Below, one piece after another: positions 36,982 through 46,586 of a DNA stretch of 63,194 nt; within the stretch, counting starts at the first letter, position 1, and every line of letters begins with the position of its first letter. Under the pieces are notes generated by a model. That model saw only the letters and a program-made list of their open reading frames with translations, was not told the DNA's origin and did not search any database. The DNA comes from Shewanella sp. MBTL60-007 (lineage in GTDB: Bacteria; Pseudomonadota; Gammaproteobacteria; Enterobacterales; Shewanellaceae). The translations under genes and the position numbers were made by a program. The stretch spans positions 1 through 63,194 of the forward strand of contig NZ_BPET01000031.1 in assembly GCF_019654915.1 (NCBI RefSeq). Reading direction: 5' to 3'.

Positions 36982-37026
36982 TGAAACCAAATGCATTCAG
37001 CGTTATATAGATAGGTAACCCAAACA

Positions 37027-38040
37027 GTGAATAACAGTGAACTCACAATTAAGATGGACAACCTAGAGCAAGCCGCCATGCTACTGCTTAGCATGGGAGA
37101 AAAAGGGGCTGCTCAGGTGATGGCCCATTTAGATCGCAACGATGTGCAGCACCTCAGCCACAAGATGGCGCGTCTATCTAGCATCACCCAGCATGAAGCT
37201 GAGGCCGTGCTCGGCCGCTTCTTCAAGCGTTACCAAGAGCAATCGGGTATCGCTCGCGCCTCACGAACCTATTTACAAAAAACGTTAGATCTTGCCCTAG
37301 GAGACAGGGTCGCTAAGAGCCTAATCGACAGCATCTATGGCGATGAAATAAAAATCCTCGTTAAGCGCCTCGAGTGGGTCGATCCACAACTACTCGCTCG
37401 CGAGATCGCCAACGAGCACAGCCAACTACAAGCCGTGCTATTAGGCCTATTGCCACCAGAGAGCGCCGCTCAAGTACTACAGAGCCTGCCGGCCAGCGGC
37501 CAAGACGAAGTGCTAGTGCGCATTGCCCAGCTCGGAGATTTAGACCGTGAAGTGGTCGATGAACTCAAGCAACTCGTCGAGCGTTGCATGCTAATTGCGA
37601 TGGAAAAGAGCCACACCCAGATCAGCGGTGTTCGCCAAGTTGCCGACATCCTCAATCGCTTCGAAGGCGACAGAGAGCAGCTGATGGAGATGCTAAAACT
37701 GCATGATAAGCAGCTAGCCAACAATGTCGCCGACAACATGTTCGACTTCATCATCCTAGGCCGCCAAAAGCCAGAGACACTACGAGATATCATGGCTGCC
37801 GTACCTGCCGATGTATTGGCACTGGCGTTAAAAGGTATCGACAACGAACTTAAGATGACACTGCTCGGTGCGCTACCAAAGCGCATGTCTTCGGCAATCG
37901 AAACTCAGGTCGAAGCCATAGGCACAGTGCCATTGAGTCAGGCCATTGCCGCCCGTAAAGAGATCATGGAGCTAGCTAAGCAGATGATGGATGACGGAGA
38001 GATTGAACTGCAGTTATTTGAAGAGCAGGTAGTAGAATAA
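37027..38040 (+). CDS. fliG: Flagellar motor switch protein FliG (lateral system)
   Basis: 337 residues, starting at GTG with AGGTAA upstream. Three armadillo-like regions are seen: the FliF-binding N-terminus (QAAMLLLSMGEKGAAQVMAHLD), the middle domain with PPESAAQVLQSLP (an EHPQ-like site, here altered) and the charged torque helix at the C-terminus (MTLLGALPKRMSSAIETQVEAIGTVPLSQAIAARKEI). It transmits torque from the LafTU stators. Stop and fliH start overlap (TAATG). Confidence 0.95.
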   Translation: MNNSELTIKMDNLEQAAMLLLSMGEKGAAQVMAHLDRNDVQHLSHKMARLSSITQHEAEAVLGRFFKRYQEQSGIARASRTYLQKTLDLALGDRVAKSLIDSIYGDEIKILVKRLEWVDPQLLAREIANEHSQLQAVLLGLLPPESAAQVLQSLPASGQDEVLVRIAQLGDLDREVVDELKQLVERCMLIAMEKSHTQISGVRQVADILNRFEGDREQLMEMLKLHDKQLANNVADNMFDFIILGRQKPETLRDIMAAVPADVLALALKGIDNELKMTLLGALPKRMSSAIETQVEAIGTVPLSQAIAARKEIMELAKQMMDDGEIELQLFEEQVVE

Positions 38041-38792
38041 TGAGCCAACGACTCAATAATACCGATCCACGCTGGCGCCTTGTGGGTCAACACCCTCGCC
38101 GTCACCGCTTCTCACCGTTAGTCGCGCCACAAACCGATGACAACTCCGAGGGATCAAACTGGCAAGACTTCCAGCAAGCCTTCGACAAGGGTTACGATGA
38201 AGGCGTTCAGAAAGGACATCAAGCGGGTTTTAGCTCCGGCGAAGAGGAAGGACGTCAATCGGGTTATGCCGCAGGCTTTAATCAAGGGCGCATCGAGGGG
38301 CAACAGAAAGGCAAAGACAATATCGACGAGCAGCTCAATAGCATTATTGCACCCTTAGGTGCATTAAAGTCACTGCTCGAAGAGGGCCATAATCAGCAGA
38401 TTTTGCAACAGCAGTCGCTGATCCTTGATCTAGTGCGCCGGGTCTCGTTACAGGTTATCCGCTGCGAGCTGACTCTACAGCCGCAGCAGATCTTAAATTT
38501 AATTGAAGAGACTCTGGCCGCTCTGCCAGATGATCCGACTCAAGTTAAGATCCACCTTGAACCGAGCGCAGTAGACAAGCTTAAAGAACTAGCGGCCGAT
38601 AAGATCCACTCTTGGACTTTAGTGGCTGACGCTAGCATCAGTGCTGGCGGCTGCAGAATTGTTAGCGAAACCTCCGATGCCGATGCGTCGGTCGAGACTC
38701 GTCTCAACCGCTGCATGGCCCAGATTGAAGCCCACCTGCAAGACTCCTCACCAGCAGACAGCGTAACAAACGAGGCAGACGTTGAAGCTTAA
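38040..38792 (+). CDS. fliH: Flagellar export ATPase regulator FliH (lateral system)
   Basis: 250 residues. A glycine-spaced helical repeat (FDKGYDEGVQKGHQAGFSSG and onwards, with G every four residues, about 45-95) is the hallmark of FliH/YscL. The C-terminal half, VRRVSLQVIRCELTLQPQQILNLIEETLAALP, matches the FliI-binding domain. It holds FliI and links it to the C ring and export gate. It overlaps fliG by 1 bp and fliI by 11 bp. Confidence 0.92.
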   Translation: MSQRLNNTDPRWRLVGQHPRRHRFSPLVAPQTDDNSEGSNWQDFQQAFDKGYDEGVQKGHQAGFSSGEEEGRQSGYAAGFNQGRIEGQQKGKDNIDEQLNSIIAPLGALKSLLEEGHNQQILQQQSLILDLVRRVSLQVIRCELTLQPQQILNLIEETLAALPDDPTQVKIHLEPSAVDKLKELAADKIHSWTLVADASISAGGCRIVSETSDADASVETRLNRCMAQIEAHLQDSSPADSVTNEADVEA

Positions 38793-40119
38793 TGCCGATA
38801 TCTTGGATTGGCCGAAAGTCCCCGTTGCCCAAGTTTATGGCCGTTTAACTCGCGTTAACGGCCTACTGCTTGAGGCGGTGGGCTGCCAATTGGGCACAGG
38901 CGATCGCTGCTATGTTGAGTGCCGTGATAACCATTTAGTCGAAGCCGAAGTCGTCGGCTTCTACAAAGATACCCTCTGTCTGATGCCAATCGAGCCGACC
39001 AACGGTTTAATGCCTGGTGCGCGAGTGATGCCCATCGAAGGGCGCTGCCAAATACCGACGGGACTCGGCCTACTCGGGCGAGTACTCGACGGCTTAGGTC
39101 AACCATTGGACGACCTCGGCAGTATCAAACATATTCCCCATGTGCCACTGCAATTTAAGAGCACGAACCCACTATTACGTAAGCCGATCCGCGAGCCATT
39201 AGATGTGGGAATTCGCGCCATCAACGCCCTACTTCCCGTCGGCCGTGGTCAACGTCTCGGCCTGTTCGCGGGCTCAGGTGTGGGTAAGAGTGTGCTACTC
39301 GGCATGATGACCCGTTTTACCGAAGCTGACGTAGTCGTTGTTGGGCTCATTGGTGAGCGTGGCCGAGAAGTCAGAGAGTTTATCGAAGAGTCCTTGGGGG
39401 AAGAGGGGCGCAAGCGCGCCGTAGTGGTTGCCGCACCCGCCGACACCACGCCACTTATGCGCATGCGCGCTATGCGCCTATGCCATCATATTGCCGCTGC
39501 CTACCGTGATCAGGGTAAGCAAGTATTACTTCTGGTGGATTCGCTGACTCGCTATGCGCAAGCTCAACGGGAAATCGCCTTGAGTTTAGGTGAGCCGCCG
39601 GCCACCAAAGGCTACCCGCCTTCGGCATTCGCCCAACTGCCTAGCCTAGTGGAGATGGCCGGTAACAGCCAACATCCAACGGGTACCCTCACTGCCTTTT
39701 ATACGGTATTAACCGAGGGTGATGATCAGCAAGATCCGATTGCCGACTCGGCAAGAGCGATTCTCGATGGCCATATTGTGCTTAACCGCAAACTGGCCGA
39801 ACAGGGGCACTTTCCAGCCATCGATATTGGCGCCTCCGTCAGCCGCCTCGCCACACAGGTTGCCAGCGAAAGCAGCCTAAAACAGGGGCAGTGGTTCCGC
39901 CACCTCAATAGTCGCTATAACGAGGTCAAAGAGCTATTGCCACTAGGCGGCTATCAAGTTGGTCATGATGCAGAGATGGACATGGCTGTGAGTAGCTATC
40001 CACAGATGGCAGCGTTCTTGCGCCAAGCAACCCATACACAAGCCGACCTCAAGCAGAGCCTTAGCGCCCTAGAGCAGCTGGTCAGCCAGATGGGCTTCAC
40101 CCTTAACGAGCCACGATAA
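38782..40119 (+). CDS. fliI: Flagellum-specific export ATPase FliI (lateral system)
   Basis: 445 residues, using a TTG start with GAGG 6 nt upstream. F1-beta-like ATPase: Walker A GSGVGKS (164-170), GERGREVREF, Walker B VLLLVDSLTRYAQAQREI and GYPPSAF. It hydrolyses ATP to unload chaperones and feed substrates to FlhA. Coupled to fliH by overlap. Confidence 0.95.
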   Translation: MKLNADILDWPKVPVAQVYGRLTRVNGLLLEAVGCQLGTGDRCYVECRDNHLVEAEVVGFYKDTLCLMPIEPTNGLMPGARVMPIEGRCQIPTGLGLLGRVLDGLGQPLDDLGSIKHIPHVPLQFKSTNPLLRKPIREPLDVGIRAINALLPVGRGQRLGLFAGSGVGKSVLLGMMTRFTEADVVVVGLIGERGREVREFIEESLGEEGRKRAVVVAAPADTTPLMRMRAMRLCHHIAAAYRDQGKQVLLLVDSLTRYAQAQREIALSLGEPPATKGYPPSAFAQLPSLVEMAGNSQHPTGTLTAFYTVLTEGDDQQDPIADSARAILDGHIVLNRKLAEQGHFPAIDIGASVSRLATQVASESSLKQGQWFRHLNSRYNEVKELLPLGGYQVGHDAEMDMAVSSYPQMAAFLRQATHTQADLKQSLSALEQLVSQMGFTLNEPR

Positions 40120-40215
40120 ACGCAATAGCAGCAAGCAGAGCTGTAGTTATTAAGATGATGTCTGCGAAAAAGCAGCTTAAGTCACTATTTAGGTTATCCC
40201 GGTGGGAAATACAAG

Positions 40216-40638
40216 ATGAAGCAATTACTCAGGTTATGTCAGCAGGAAGAGAAAAAACTTAGCCAACTTGGGCAGCAGCGTAATGCCGCCCAGAGTAAGA
40301 TTGATACCATAGAGCAGCAAAAGCTTCAGCTCGGGCAGATGGTAACCGATTACACCCAGATAAACCTCACCAATGCCTCTGCAATGATGTTGCAAAATAG
40401 CGCGCAGATGATCCAAGTCATCGAGCCGATGATAAAGCAACTGACCCGCAAACAGCTGCTGCTACAACAGGAGCAGCAGAGAATGCATCAACTTTGGCAT
40501 AAACAGTTGGGTCGTCAGCAAGGTATACAGTGGTTATATAAAGAAAGACTAGAGCAGCAACATCAGTTACAGCAGAAGCAGGAACAGAAACAGTTAGATG
40601 ATCTAGCCGCGCGCTACGCGACAGCAACTAGAGCCTAA
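40216..40638 (+). CDS. fliJ: FliJ-like flagellar export protein (lateral system)
   Basis: 140 residues, almost entirely coiled coil and glutamine-rich (QQEEKKLSQLGQQRNAAQSK, then HQLQQKQEQKQL). Sequence conservation in FliJ is low, so the call relies on length, coiled-coil composition and position directly after fliI. FliJ sits in the FliI ring and couples ATP use to proton-driven export. It ends 4 bp into the convergent flgN. Confidence 0.8.
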   Translation: MKQLLRLCQQEEKKLSQLGQQRNAAQSKIDTIEQQKLQLGQMVTDYTQINLTNASAMMLQNSAQMIQVIEPMIKQLTRKQLLLQQEQQRMHQLWHKQLGRQQGIQWLYKERLEQQHQLQQKQEQKQLDDLAARYATATRA

Positions 40639-41084
40639 CGCATTTCACCATAATCGATATGGCTATCACCACCTCGATTAAGCAGCTGATTAATCACCTC
40701 TTGCTGTGCCACCAGCAACTTACCGTTGGCCTCATTAACCTGCTGGCTCTCTTTCACCAACAACAGCAAGTTTTGCCAGAGAATTGAAACTTGGCTCGCC
40801 GATGATTGCGGAAGCCTAGCAATTAATGCATCCATACCACTGGCATCACCAGTAAAACCGAGCGCCAGCAACATTCTGCGGCGCTCGCCAGCTTTGTGCA
40901 TCAGGCTGTCACACAGACTCGATTGGTGTTCGTTATGATGTTTAAGGCCACCGTTGTCACGACGTTGCATCAACTCTCGCTGACGCTTCAACAAGCTTTT
41001 AAGTTGCTTATAGCCCTCAATATCCTGACGGATCCCGCGCACTATGCCCTGCACTAACTCACGCTTGCTCACTGGCTCAGCCAT
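40635..41084 (-). CDS. flgN: FlgN-like flagellar export chaperone (lateral system)
   Basis: 149 residues from the ATG at 41084, which overlaps the flgM stop (ATGGCTGA); an ATG six codons earlier gives a longer form. Helical throughout, consistent with FlgN, the chaperone of hook-junction proteins FlgK and FlgL. Assignment rests on size, helical content and the flgA-flgM-flgN order shared with lateral clusters of Vibrio and Aeromonas. LLALGF near the middle resembles the FlgN core. Confidence 0.78.
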   Translation of the reverse strand: MAEPVSKRELVQGIVRGIRQDIEGYKQLKSLLKRQRELMQRRDNGGLKHHNEHQSSLCDSLMHKAGERRRMLLALGFTGDASGMDALIARLPQSSASQVSILWQNLLLLVKESQQVNEANGKLLVAQQEVINQLLNRGGDSHIDYGEMR

Positions 41085-41364
41085 GCTGTTGCACCATGGC
41101 ATCGGTTAACTTCTCGAGATCGAGATCGAAACTACCGTCGATCAGCGACTGGCGGATTTCCGCGACTTTAGCCAAATCAAAGTCAGGCAACTGCTCTAAT
41201 CGCTGCTGACTATACTCAATCAATCGGCAGTCTTCACTGACCTCCTGTTGAGGTTTTATCGCCGTAGTAACGGGAGTTTCTAAAGGCTGAACGGCGCTAT
41301 GCGTCTTACTCTTGCTCGTGCCCATTTCAGCATTTATCGTGCTGTTTATTTTGTTTATTTCCAT
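41077..41364 (-). CDS. flgM: Anti-sigma28 factor FlgM (lateral system)
   Basis: 95 residues. The N-terminus MEINKINSTINAEMGTSKS is disordered, and the C-terminus RLEQLPDFDLAKVAEIRQSLIDGSFDLDLEKLTDAM has the V-x-x-I-R-x-x-I-x-x-G-x-(Y/F) pattern of FlgM. It holds sigma28 (FliA, 58580-59302) until the hook is complete, then leaves through the export gate. It sits 92 bp after flgA and is coupled to flgN. Confidence 0.9.
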   Translation of the reverse strand: MEINKINSTINAEMGTSKSKTHSAVQPLETPVTTAIKPQQEVSEDCRLIEYSQQRLEQLPDFDLAKVAEIRQSLIDGSFDLDLEKLTDAMVQQHG

Positions 41365-41456
41365 AATGGCTGCCTCAATTTCGTTACTAAAAGTAAAGCG
41401 ACTCCATTAGGGCCATTCTGAAATAGCGCCGCAATTTATTTAATATCAATAAGCGA

Positions 41457-42203
41457 CTAAAACTGCGTTGCCACCCGCCCCTTAGCGATTGGATAGGCGA
41501 TAATCACTTTGCCAGAGCTAAGGTTTCTCACCCGGATCCCTTTACCCTCACCGCCACCTTCGAGGGCTTCTCCCGGCATATTGGCGTAAAAGCCATTACT
41601 GCGAGCCTCAATAATGACCCTGTCACCAATATTCACCCATTGAGGCGAACTCAGTTGCACCGCTCTAATCGGTTGATAACGCCGTACTTTGCGCACCACT
41701 TGATGACCAACTATCTCATCGAGTGTGGTTACTAAGTCTCGATCCGATGTCCCAAGTTTTATCACTTTCCAGTCGAGATCTGCAGCTAGGATATGCTCCC
41801 CACGCTTGAGTACTCGGTTAGCCACAGGAATTTTAACGCTCACGCCAACCTTAGCTCGAACGAAGAGGCTCCAGCCTAGTGGCTCACAATTCACCTTGCG
41901 TTGCACGTTGCCTAATGGGATCCCTGAGCCGGCATCTATGCTCACCGCAGCGGGGCAAAGCGCTAGTCTTTTCGCCCCCGATGGCACCTTGATCTCTATC
42001 TTAGATTCCAGCTGAGACAAAGCCGCTTGCTGGCGCCACAGCTCCAGTTCCTTCGTCAGTAATTGTGTCAACGCGCTATCAATCTGCTCCACCGTTTTCA
42101 TCGAATCCTGCGCCAAACTCAACTGCGGAAGTAAACAGGAAACAGCGATGAGGAAGCAGGAAACACAGGTTCCGATCTTGCGCCCCAAAAACAGGTAAAC
42201 CAT
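41457..42203 (-). CDS. flgA: P-ring assembly chaperone FlgA (lateral system)
   Basis: 248 residues. The N-terminal hydrophobic segment CVSCFLIAVSCLLPQLSLAQ is a Sec signal. The C-terminal SAF-type domain is clear: NRVLKRGEHILAADLDWK, VVRKVRRYQPIRAVQLSSPQWVNIGDRVIIEARSNGF and VRNLSSGKVI. A periplasmic helper for FlgI polymerisation. Leftward, divergent from flgB across an 85-bp region. Confidence 0.92.
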   Translation of the reverse strand: MVYLFLGRKIGTCVSCFLIAVSCLLPQLSLAQDSMKTVEQIDSALTQLLTKELELWRQQAALSQLESKIEIKVPSGAKRLALCPAAVSIDAGSGIPLGNVQRKVNCEPLGWSLFVRAKVGVSVKIPVANRVLKRGEHILAADLDWKVIKLGTSDRDLVTTLDEIVGHQVVRKVRRYQPIRAVQLSSPQWVNIGDRVIIEARSNGFYANMPGEALEGGGEGKGIRVRNLSSGKVIIAYPIAKGRVATQF

Positions 42204-42225
42204 TGATAAACCTCAATTAAGATTA

Positions 42226-42242
42226 TTGGCACACTAATTGAA
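42226..42242 (+). promoter_or_regulatory. Sigma54 promoter of the flgB operon
   Basis: TTGGCACACTAATTGAA: an exact TTGGCAC -24 box, and a -12 box TTGA (A replacing the C of TTGC) at correct spacing. Transcription would start near 42253, about 36 nt before flgB. It fits activation by LafK. Confidence 0.65.
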
Positions 42243-42288
42243 TAGTCAAGCAGCAATTAAATTTGGACATACCATACTAGGAGTCGTA

Positions 42289-42639
42289 ATGGCTATCAAC
42301 CTTGATGCCGCATTAGGTATTCATCCGCACACATTAGATTTTAGGGTCGAACGCAGCAAGATGTTGGCTGGTAACTTAGCCAATGCAGAAACCCCCGGCT
42401 ATAAGGCGAGAGATCTCGACTTCAAATCTGTGATGTTGCAGATCAATGCAGGCATGTCTCCCGACCGTAACTATCAGGCTAGCTATCGTGTGCCTTATCA
42501 AACATCGGCAGATCAGAACACGGTTGAGCTAGGCAAAGAGCAAGCCAGATACTCACAAAACGCCATGGACTATCAAACCAGCCTGACCTTCCTCAACATG
42601 AAGATCTCAGGTTTACGCACTGCTATCGAAGGTAAATAA
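42289..42639 (+). CDS. flgB: Flagellar proximal rod protein FlgB (lateral system)
   Basis: 116 residues from the ATG at 42289, preceded by TAGGAG; the longer frame from 42238 would begin inside the promoter. FlgB landmarks: FRVERSKMLAGNLANAETPGYKARDLDF at the start, and QTSLTFLNMKISGLRTAIEGK at the end. A rod component exported across the inner membrane. First gene of the flgBCDEFGHIJKL operon. Confidence 0.96.
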   Translation: MAINLDAALGIHPHTLDFRVERSKMLAGNLANAETPGYKARDLDFKSVMLQINAGMSPDRNYQASYRVPYQTSADQNTVELGKEQARYSQNAMDYQTSLTFLNMKISGLRTAIEGK

Positions 42640-42644
42640 CCCCT

Positions 42645-43064
42645 ATGTCATTTGCAGAAATTTACCAAATTGCCGGCGCGGGCATGAACGCCCAAACCAT
42701 TCGACTTAACACAGTTGCCAGTAACTTAGCCAACGCAGGTGCTGCAGCAGAAAATCCAGATGAGGCATTTCGAGCGTTAAAGCCCGTATTCTCTACCATC
42801 TACAAACAGACTCAAGAGGGGCAAGTCGCTGGCGCTCACGTTGAAGTATCGGCGATAGTGCAATCTGATGCACCGCTAGATCTACGCTACGAGCCTGACC
42901 ATCCCTACGCCGACGAACAGGGTTATGTCGCCTACTCCAACGTCAATACCGTTGAGGAGATGGCTGACATGATGGCAGCCAGCCGCTCATTCGAAACCAA
43001 TGTTGAGATCATGAACCGTGCACGTTCGATGCAACAGGGTTTACTGCAGTTAGGAGCTAAGTAA
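42645..43064 (+). CDS. flgC: Flagellar rod protein FlgC (lateral system)
   Basis: 139 residues. Begins SFAEIYQIAGAGMNAQTIRLNTVASNLANAG with the rod/hook ANxxANxxT-like motif, and ends NVNTVEEMADMMAASRSFETNVEIMNRARSM. Typical FlgC length. Its stop overlaps the flgD start (TAATG). Confidence 0.96.
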   Translation: MSFAEIYQIAGAGMNAQTIRLNTVASNLANAGAAAENPDEAFRALKPVFSTIYKQTQEGQVAGAHVEVSAIVQSDAPLDLRYEPDHPYADEQGYVAYSNVNTVEEMADMMAASRSFETNVEIMNRARSMQQGLLQLGAK

Positions 43065-43723
43065 TGAACGTAACCAGTACTAGTAGTAATAATACCAACA
43101 GCAACAACGTGGTTAATTCCCCGGGTAACGATGCGGCGTCTATCAAGAACGAATTTATGACCTTGATGATTGCGCAAATTCAGAACCAAGATCCCACAAA
43201 CCCGATTGATGGTACCGAATATGTCAGCCAGTTAGCCCAATTCTCTCAGGTCGAAAGCTTAGAGCAGATGCGTGCCAACCAGTCAACACAGATGGTGATC
43301 ATGGAGAACCTAGGCATCGTTCAGTCGGCGCAGCTAGTAGGCAAAGATGCCATGGTACCAGCCTCTGAATTTAGCATCGAAGATACGCCTATCGACGGCA
43401 AGGTTTACCTAAGCAGCTCAGTTGAGAACTTAAGTATCGATATCGTCGATGACAACGGCGATGTGGTTCACACCCTAGAGATGGGTCCACAAGAGGCTGG
43501 AGATACAGGCTTCACGATCGATCCTGAAGCGCTGGAACTGCCGGCGGGAGATTACAGCATAGTGGCTAACACCACGGCGGGCGAAGTCACCGAGACAGCG
43601 GATACCTTCGTCAAAGCTGAAATCGAAAAAATACATTTTATCAGCGCATCAGGAATGATGATGGCTGAGCTAGGTAATGGTCTAGGCACTATTTCAGTGC
43701 TTGAAATTTCTGAAGTTTCATAA
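43064..43723 (+). CDS. flgD: Flagellar hook capping protein FlgD (lateral system)
   Basis: 219 residues. IKNEFMTLMIAQIQNQDPTNPIDGTEYVSQLAQFSQVESLEQM is the strongly conserved FlgD N-terminal block. The C-terminal half forms the beta-domains of the cap. It guides hook polymerisation and is absent from the finished structure. Confidence 0.96.
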   Translation: MNVTSTSSNNTNSNNVVNSPGNDAASIKNEFMTLMIAQIQNQDPTNPIDGTEYVSQLAQFSQVESLEQMRANQSTQMVIMENLGIVQSAQLVGKDAMVPASEFSIEDTPIDGKVYLSSSVENLSIDIVDDNGDVVHTLEMGPQEAGDTGFTIDPEALELPAGDYSIVANTTAGEVTETADTFVKAEIEKIHFISASGMMMAELGNGLGTISVLEISEVS

Positions 43724-43745
43724 CAGGTTAGCAAAGGATTAATTC

Positions 43746-44954
43746 ATGTCTTTCAATATTGCGTTAAGTGGCCTACAAGCAACCACACAAGATCTAAACA
43801 CTATCAGTAATAACATTGCCAACTCTTCAACAGTAGGATTTCGCAGTGGCCGCAGTGAATTTTCTGCGATCTATAACGGTGGTCAAGCAGGTGGTGTGAA
43901 CGTGATGAACACCAGCCAAAACTTCTCTGCCGGTGGCAGCTTAACCTATACTGGTCGTCAGCTAGATATGGGCATTCAAGGCGAAGGTTTCTTCGTGTTA
44001 AAAGGCCAAGATGGCAACACCATGTATGCCAGAGCAGGTATGTATAATCAAGATGCCAACGGCTTTATCACCGATCCCGTTGGTAACCGTTTGCAGGGGT
44101 ATTCTGTTGGTGCTGCAGGCAACTTACAGACGGGTAATGTGACCGACCTACAGGTACAAGCCGGTGCCCTGCCCGCTAAAGCAACGACAACAATCGGCCT
44201 AGTCTCTAACTTAGATGCTCGAGTTGAAACTATCGACCCTGTAGCAAATCCGTTTGATTCAGATGACGCTTCGACCTATCACTCATCGAGCACAGTGACC
44301 GCTTATGACTCTTTAGGTAAAGAACACGCCCTTACTCAGTATTACGTTAAAACTTCCGACAATACTTGGTCGGTGCACTACATGATGGGCGACACCGACG
44401 TGACTCCAGTAGGCGGCCACCAGCTCAGCTTCGACTCTGACGGCATGCTAACTGGCGGACAAGATCTTACCCTCAATATCACTGACCCCAATATTGTCGG
44501 CGGCGCATCGGACATGAACCTTGCTCTAAGCTATGACAAGAGCACCCAATACGCCTCTGACTATAACAACTCAAGCCTAAGCCAGAACGGTTACACCTCA
44601 GGTGAGCTTAACGGCATACGTCTAGATGACAGCGGTATGCTATATGGCACGTACACCAACGGCCAAGAGCAGCTTCAGGGCCAAGTGGTACTGGCTGACT
44701 TCAATAACCCTAACGGTTTAGAGCCTGTGAGCAACAACGCTTGGGCGGCAACCAATGCTGCGGGGCAGCCAATTATTGGCACGCCAACCACAGGCACCTT
44801 AGGCTCGATTGCAGGCGGTTATCTTGAAGGCTCAAACGTCGATCAAACAGCTGAAATGGTTAACTTGATGACGGCTCAGCGTAACTATCAGTCTAATGCC
44901 AAGGTGTTAGATACCAACTCAACCATGCAGCAAGCTTTGCTCAACGCTATCTAG
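43746..44954 (+). CDS. flgE: Flagellar hook protein FlgE (lateral system)
   Basis: 402 residues. N-terminus SFNIALSGLQATTQDLNTISNNIANSSTVGFR and C-terminus EGSNVDQTAEMVNLMTAQRNYQSNAKVLDTNSTMQQALLNAI are the paired hook helices. The middle holds the D1/D2 beta domains with QLDMGIQGEGFFVL. The hook joins rod and filament as a universal joint. Confidence 0.96.
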   Translation: MSFNIALSGLQATTQDLNTISNNIANSSTVGFRSGRSEFSAIYNGGQAGGVNVMNTSQNFSAGGSLTYTGRQLDMGIQGEGFFVLKGQDGNTMYARAGMYNQDANGFITDPVGNRLQGYSVGAAGNLQTGNVTDLQVQAGALPAKATTTIGLVSNLDARVETIDPVANPFDSDDASTYHSSSTVTAYDSLGKEHALTQYYVKTSDNTWSVHYMMGDTDVTPVGGHQLSFDSDGMLTGGQDLTLNITDPNIVGGASDMNLALSYDKSTQYASDYNNSSLSQNGYTSGELNGIRLDDSGMLYGTYTNGQEQLQGQVVLADFNNPNGLEPVSNNAWAATNAAGQPIIGTPTTGTLGSIAGGYLEGSNVDQTAEMVNLMTAQRNYQSNAKVLDTNSTMQQALLNAI

Positions 44955-44963
44955 GCCTGACTC

Positions 44964-45698
44964 ATGGATAGAATGATATATACCGCCGCCAAGGGTGCTG
45001 CGAGGGTGATGGAGGCGCAAGCCATCCGCGCCAACAACCTAGCCAACGCCGATACCACTGGCTTTAAGGCAGATCTAGAGCGAGTCAACGCCATGGTAGT
45101 TAACCCGACCGGTAATAGCTTGCAGACTCGTGTACTGGCTCAGACTCAAAGCAGCGGCTTTAGCCAACAAACCGGCGCAATGAACCCAACGGGTAGAACC
45201 TTAGATCTGGCCATCAATGATGCGGGTCTGTTCGCGGTGATGACGGCTGATGGTGAAGGCTATACCCGCTCAGGTGCGATACAGCCTGATGCCGACGGTC
45301 AGCTGACCTTAGATGGTCGCCCTGTTGCCGGTATCGATGGTCCTATCGTACTACCAGAATATCGCGAACTGTTCGTTGGTGATGACGGCAGACTCAGCAT
45401 CATCGCCGATGAAGGCGGCATTATCGAAGAGGTTGGCCAGCTCAAGCTGGTTAACCCAGATATCAATACTCTAAGTAAAGGCTTAGATGGTTTGCTCTAT
45501 CCCGCAGACCGTCAGCCGCTGCCCGCCAGTGAGCAAGTAACCGTGAGCAGCGGCTTCCTAGAGGCCAGTAACGTACAAGCCGTAGGCGAGCTAATCGCCG
45601 CCATGGATTTAAGTCGTCAATTTGAGGTGCAGGTCAAACTGATGAAGAGCGCCGAAAAACTCGCAGAAGCAGGCAATCGCTTGTTACGTGACGCTTAG
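44964..45698 (+). CDS. flgF: Flagellar rod protein FlgF (lateral system)
   Basis: 244 residues. Begins MDRMIYTAAKGAARVMEAQAIRANNLANADTTGFK, with the expected ANNLANADTTGFK motif, then LDLAINDAGLFAV. The C-terminus is GFLEASNVQAVGELIAAMDLSRQFEVQVKLM. Proximal rod component. Confidence 0.95.
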   Translation: MDRMIYTAAKGAARVMEAQAIRANNLANADTTGFKADLERVNAMVVNPTGNSLQTRVLAQTQSSGFSQQTGAMNPTGRTLDLAINDAGLFAVMTADGEGYTRSGAIQPDADGQLTLDGRPVAGIDGPIVLPEYRELFVGDDGRLSIIADEGGIIEEVGQLKLVNPDINTLSKGLDGLLYPADRQPLPASEQVTVSSGFLEASNVQAVGELIAAMDLSRQFEVQVKLMKSAEKLAEAGNRLLRDA

Positions 45699-45735
45699 AC
45701 TAATTTTTAAAGCCTAGACTTTAAAGGAAATACAG

Positions 45736-46521
45736 ATGCAATCAGCTTTATGGGTCAGTAAGACTGGCTTAACCGCCCAAGATACGAAGATGACCACCAT
45801 TGCCAACAACTTGGCAAACGTTAACACCACAGGGTTTAAGCGCGATCGTGTCGCCTTTAACGACCTGTTTTATCAAGTGCAGCGCCAACCAGGTGGCCAA
45901 GTAGACGAGCAAAATGAGCTGCCATCGGGGCTTCAGCTCGGTACGGGTACCCGTGTCGTTGGCACTCAAAAGGTGTTTACTCTAGGTGATCTACTTACCA
46001 CCAACCAACAGTTGGACATGGCGATTGAGGGACAAGGCTTTTTCCAAATTGAAGAGGCCAATGGCGAGCTAAGCTACTCCCGTGATGGACAGTTTTATCG
46101 CAATAGCGAAGGCCTAATGGTGACCTCACAAGGTTTACCACTGGTCCCGAATATTGAGATCCCAGAAGAGGCGCTCAATGTCACCATCGCGACCGATGGT
46201 ATCGTGTCGGCGCAGATGGCTGGTCAGGCGGATGCTCAAGAGTTAGGACAGATCACTCTAGTTAACTTTACCAACCCAGCCGGACTCGAGGCGCGCGGTA
46301 ATAACCTCTACCGTGAAACAGGCGCATCGGGCGCAGCAGTAGAAGGCATCGCAGGTGATCAGGCTCTGGGGCAAATTCGTCAAGGCGCACTTGAAGGCGC
46401 CAACGTCAACGTGGTTGAGGAGATGGTCGAGATGATTTCGACTCAACGCGCTTACGAGATGAACGCCAAGGTCGTATCGGCTTCTGACGACATGCTCAAG
46501 TTCCTAAACCAAGCGCTGTAA
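45736..46521 (+). CDS. flgG: Flagellar distal rod protein FlgG (lateral system)
   Basis: 261 residues, exact family length. MQSALWVSKTGLTAQDTKMTTIANNLANVNTTGFKRDRVAFNDL and the C-terminal EGANVNVVEEMVEMISTQRAYEMNAKVVSASDDML are both hallmark FlgG sequence. Distal rod protein, recognised by FlgI and FlgH rings. Confidence 0.97.
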   Translation: MQSALWVSKTGLTAQDTKMTTIANNLANVNTTGFKRDRVAFNDLFYQVQRQPGGQVDEQNELPSGLQLGTGTRVVGTQKVFTLGDLLTTNQQLDMAIEGQGFFQIEEANGELSYSRDGQFYRNSEGLMVTSQGLPLVPNIEIPEEALNVTIATDGIVSAQMAGQADAQELGQITLVNFTNPAGLEARGNNLYRETGASGAAVEGIAGDQALGQIRQGALEGANVNVVEEMVEMISTQRAYEMNAKVVSASDDMLKFLNQAL

Positions 46522-46586
46522 GCAGCGCTTTATCTACTGGCTCCACCATGGCTTATCAACCAACAAAACGCGAAAAGGGCTCCAGC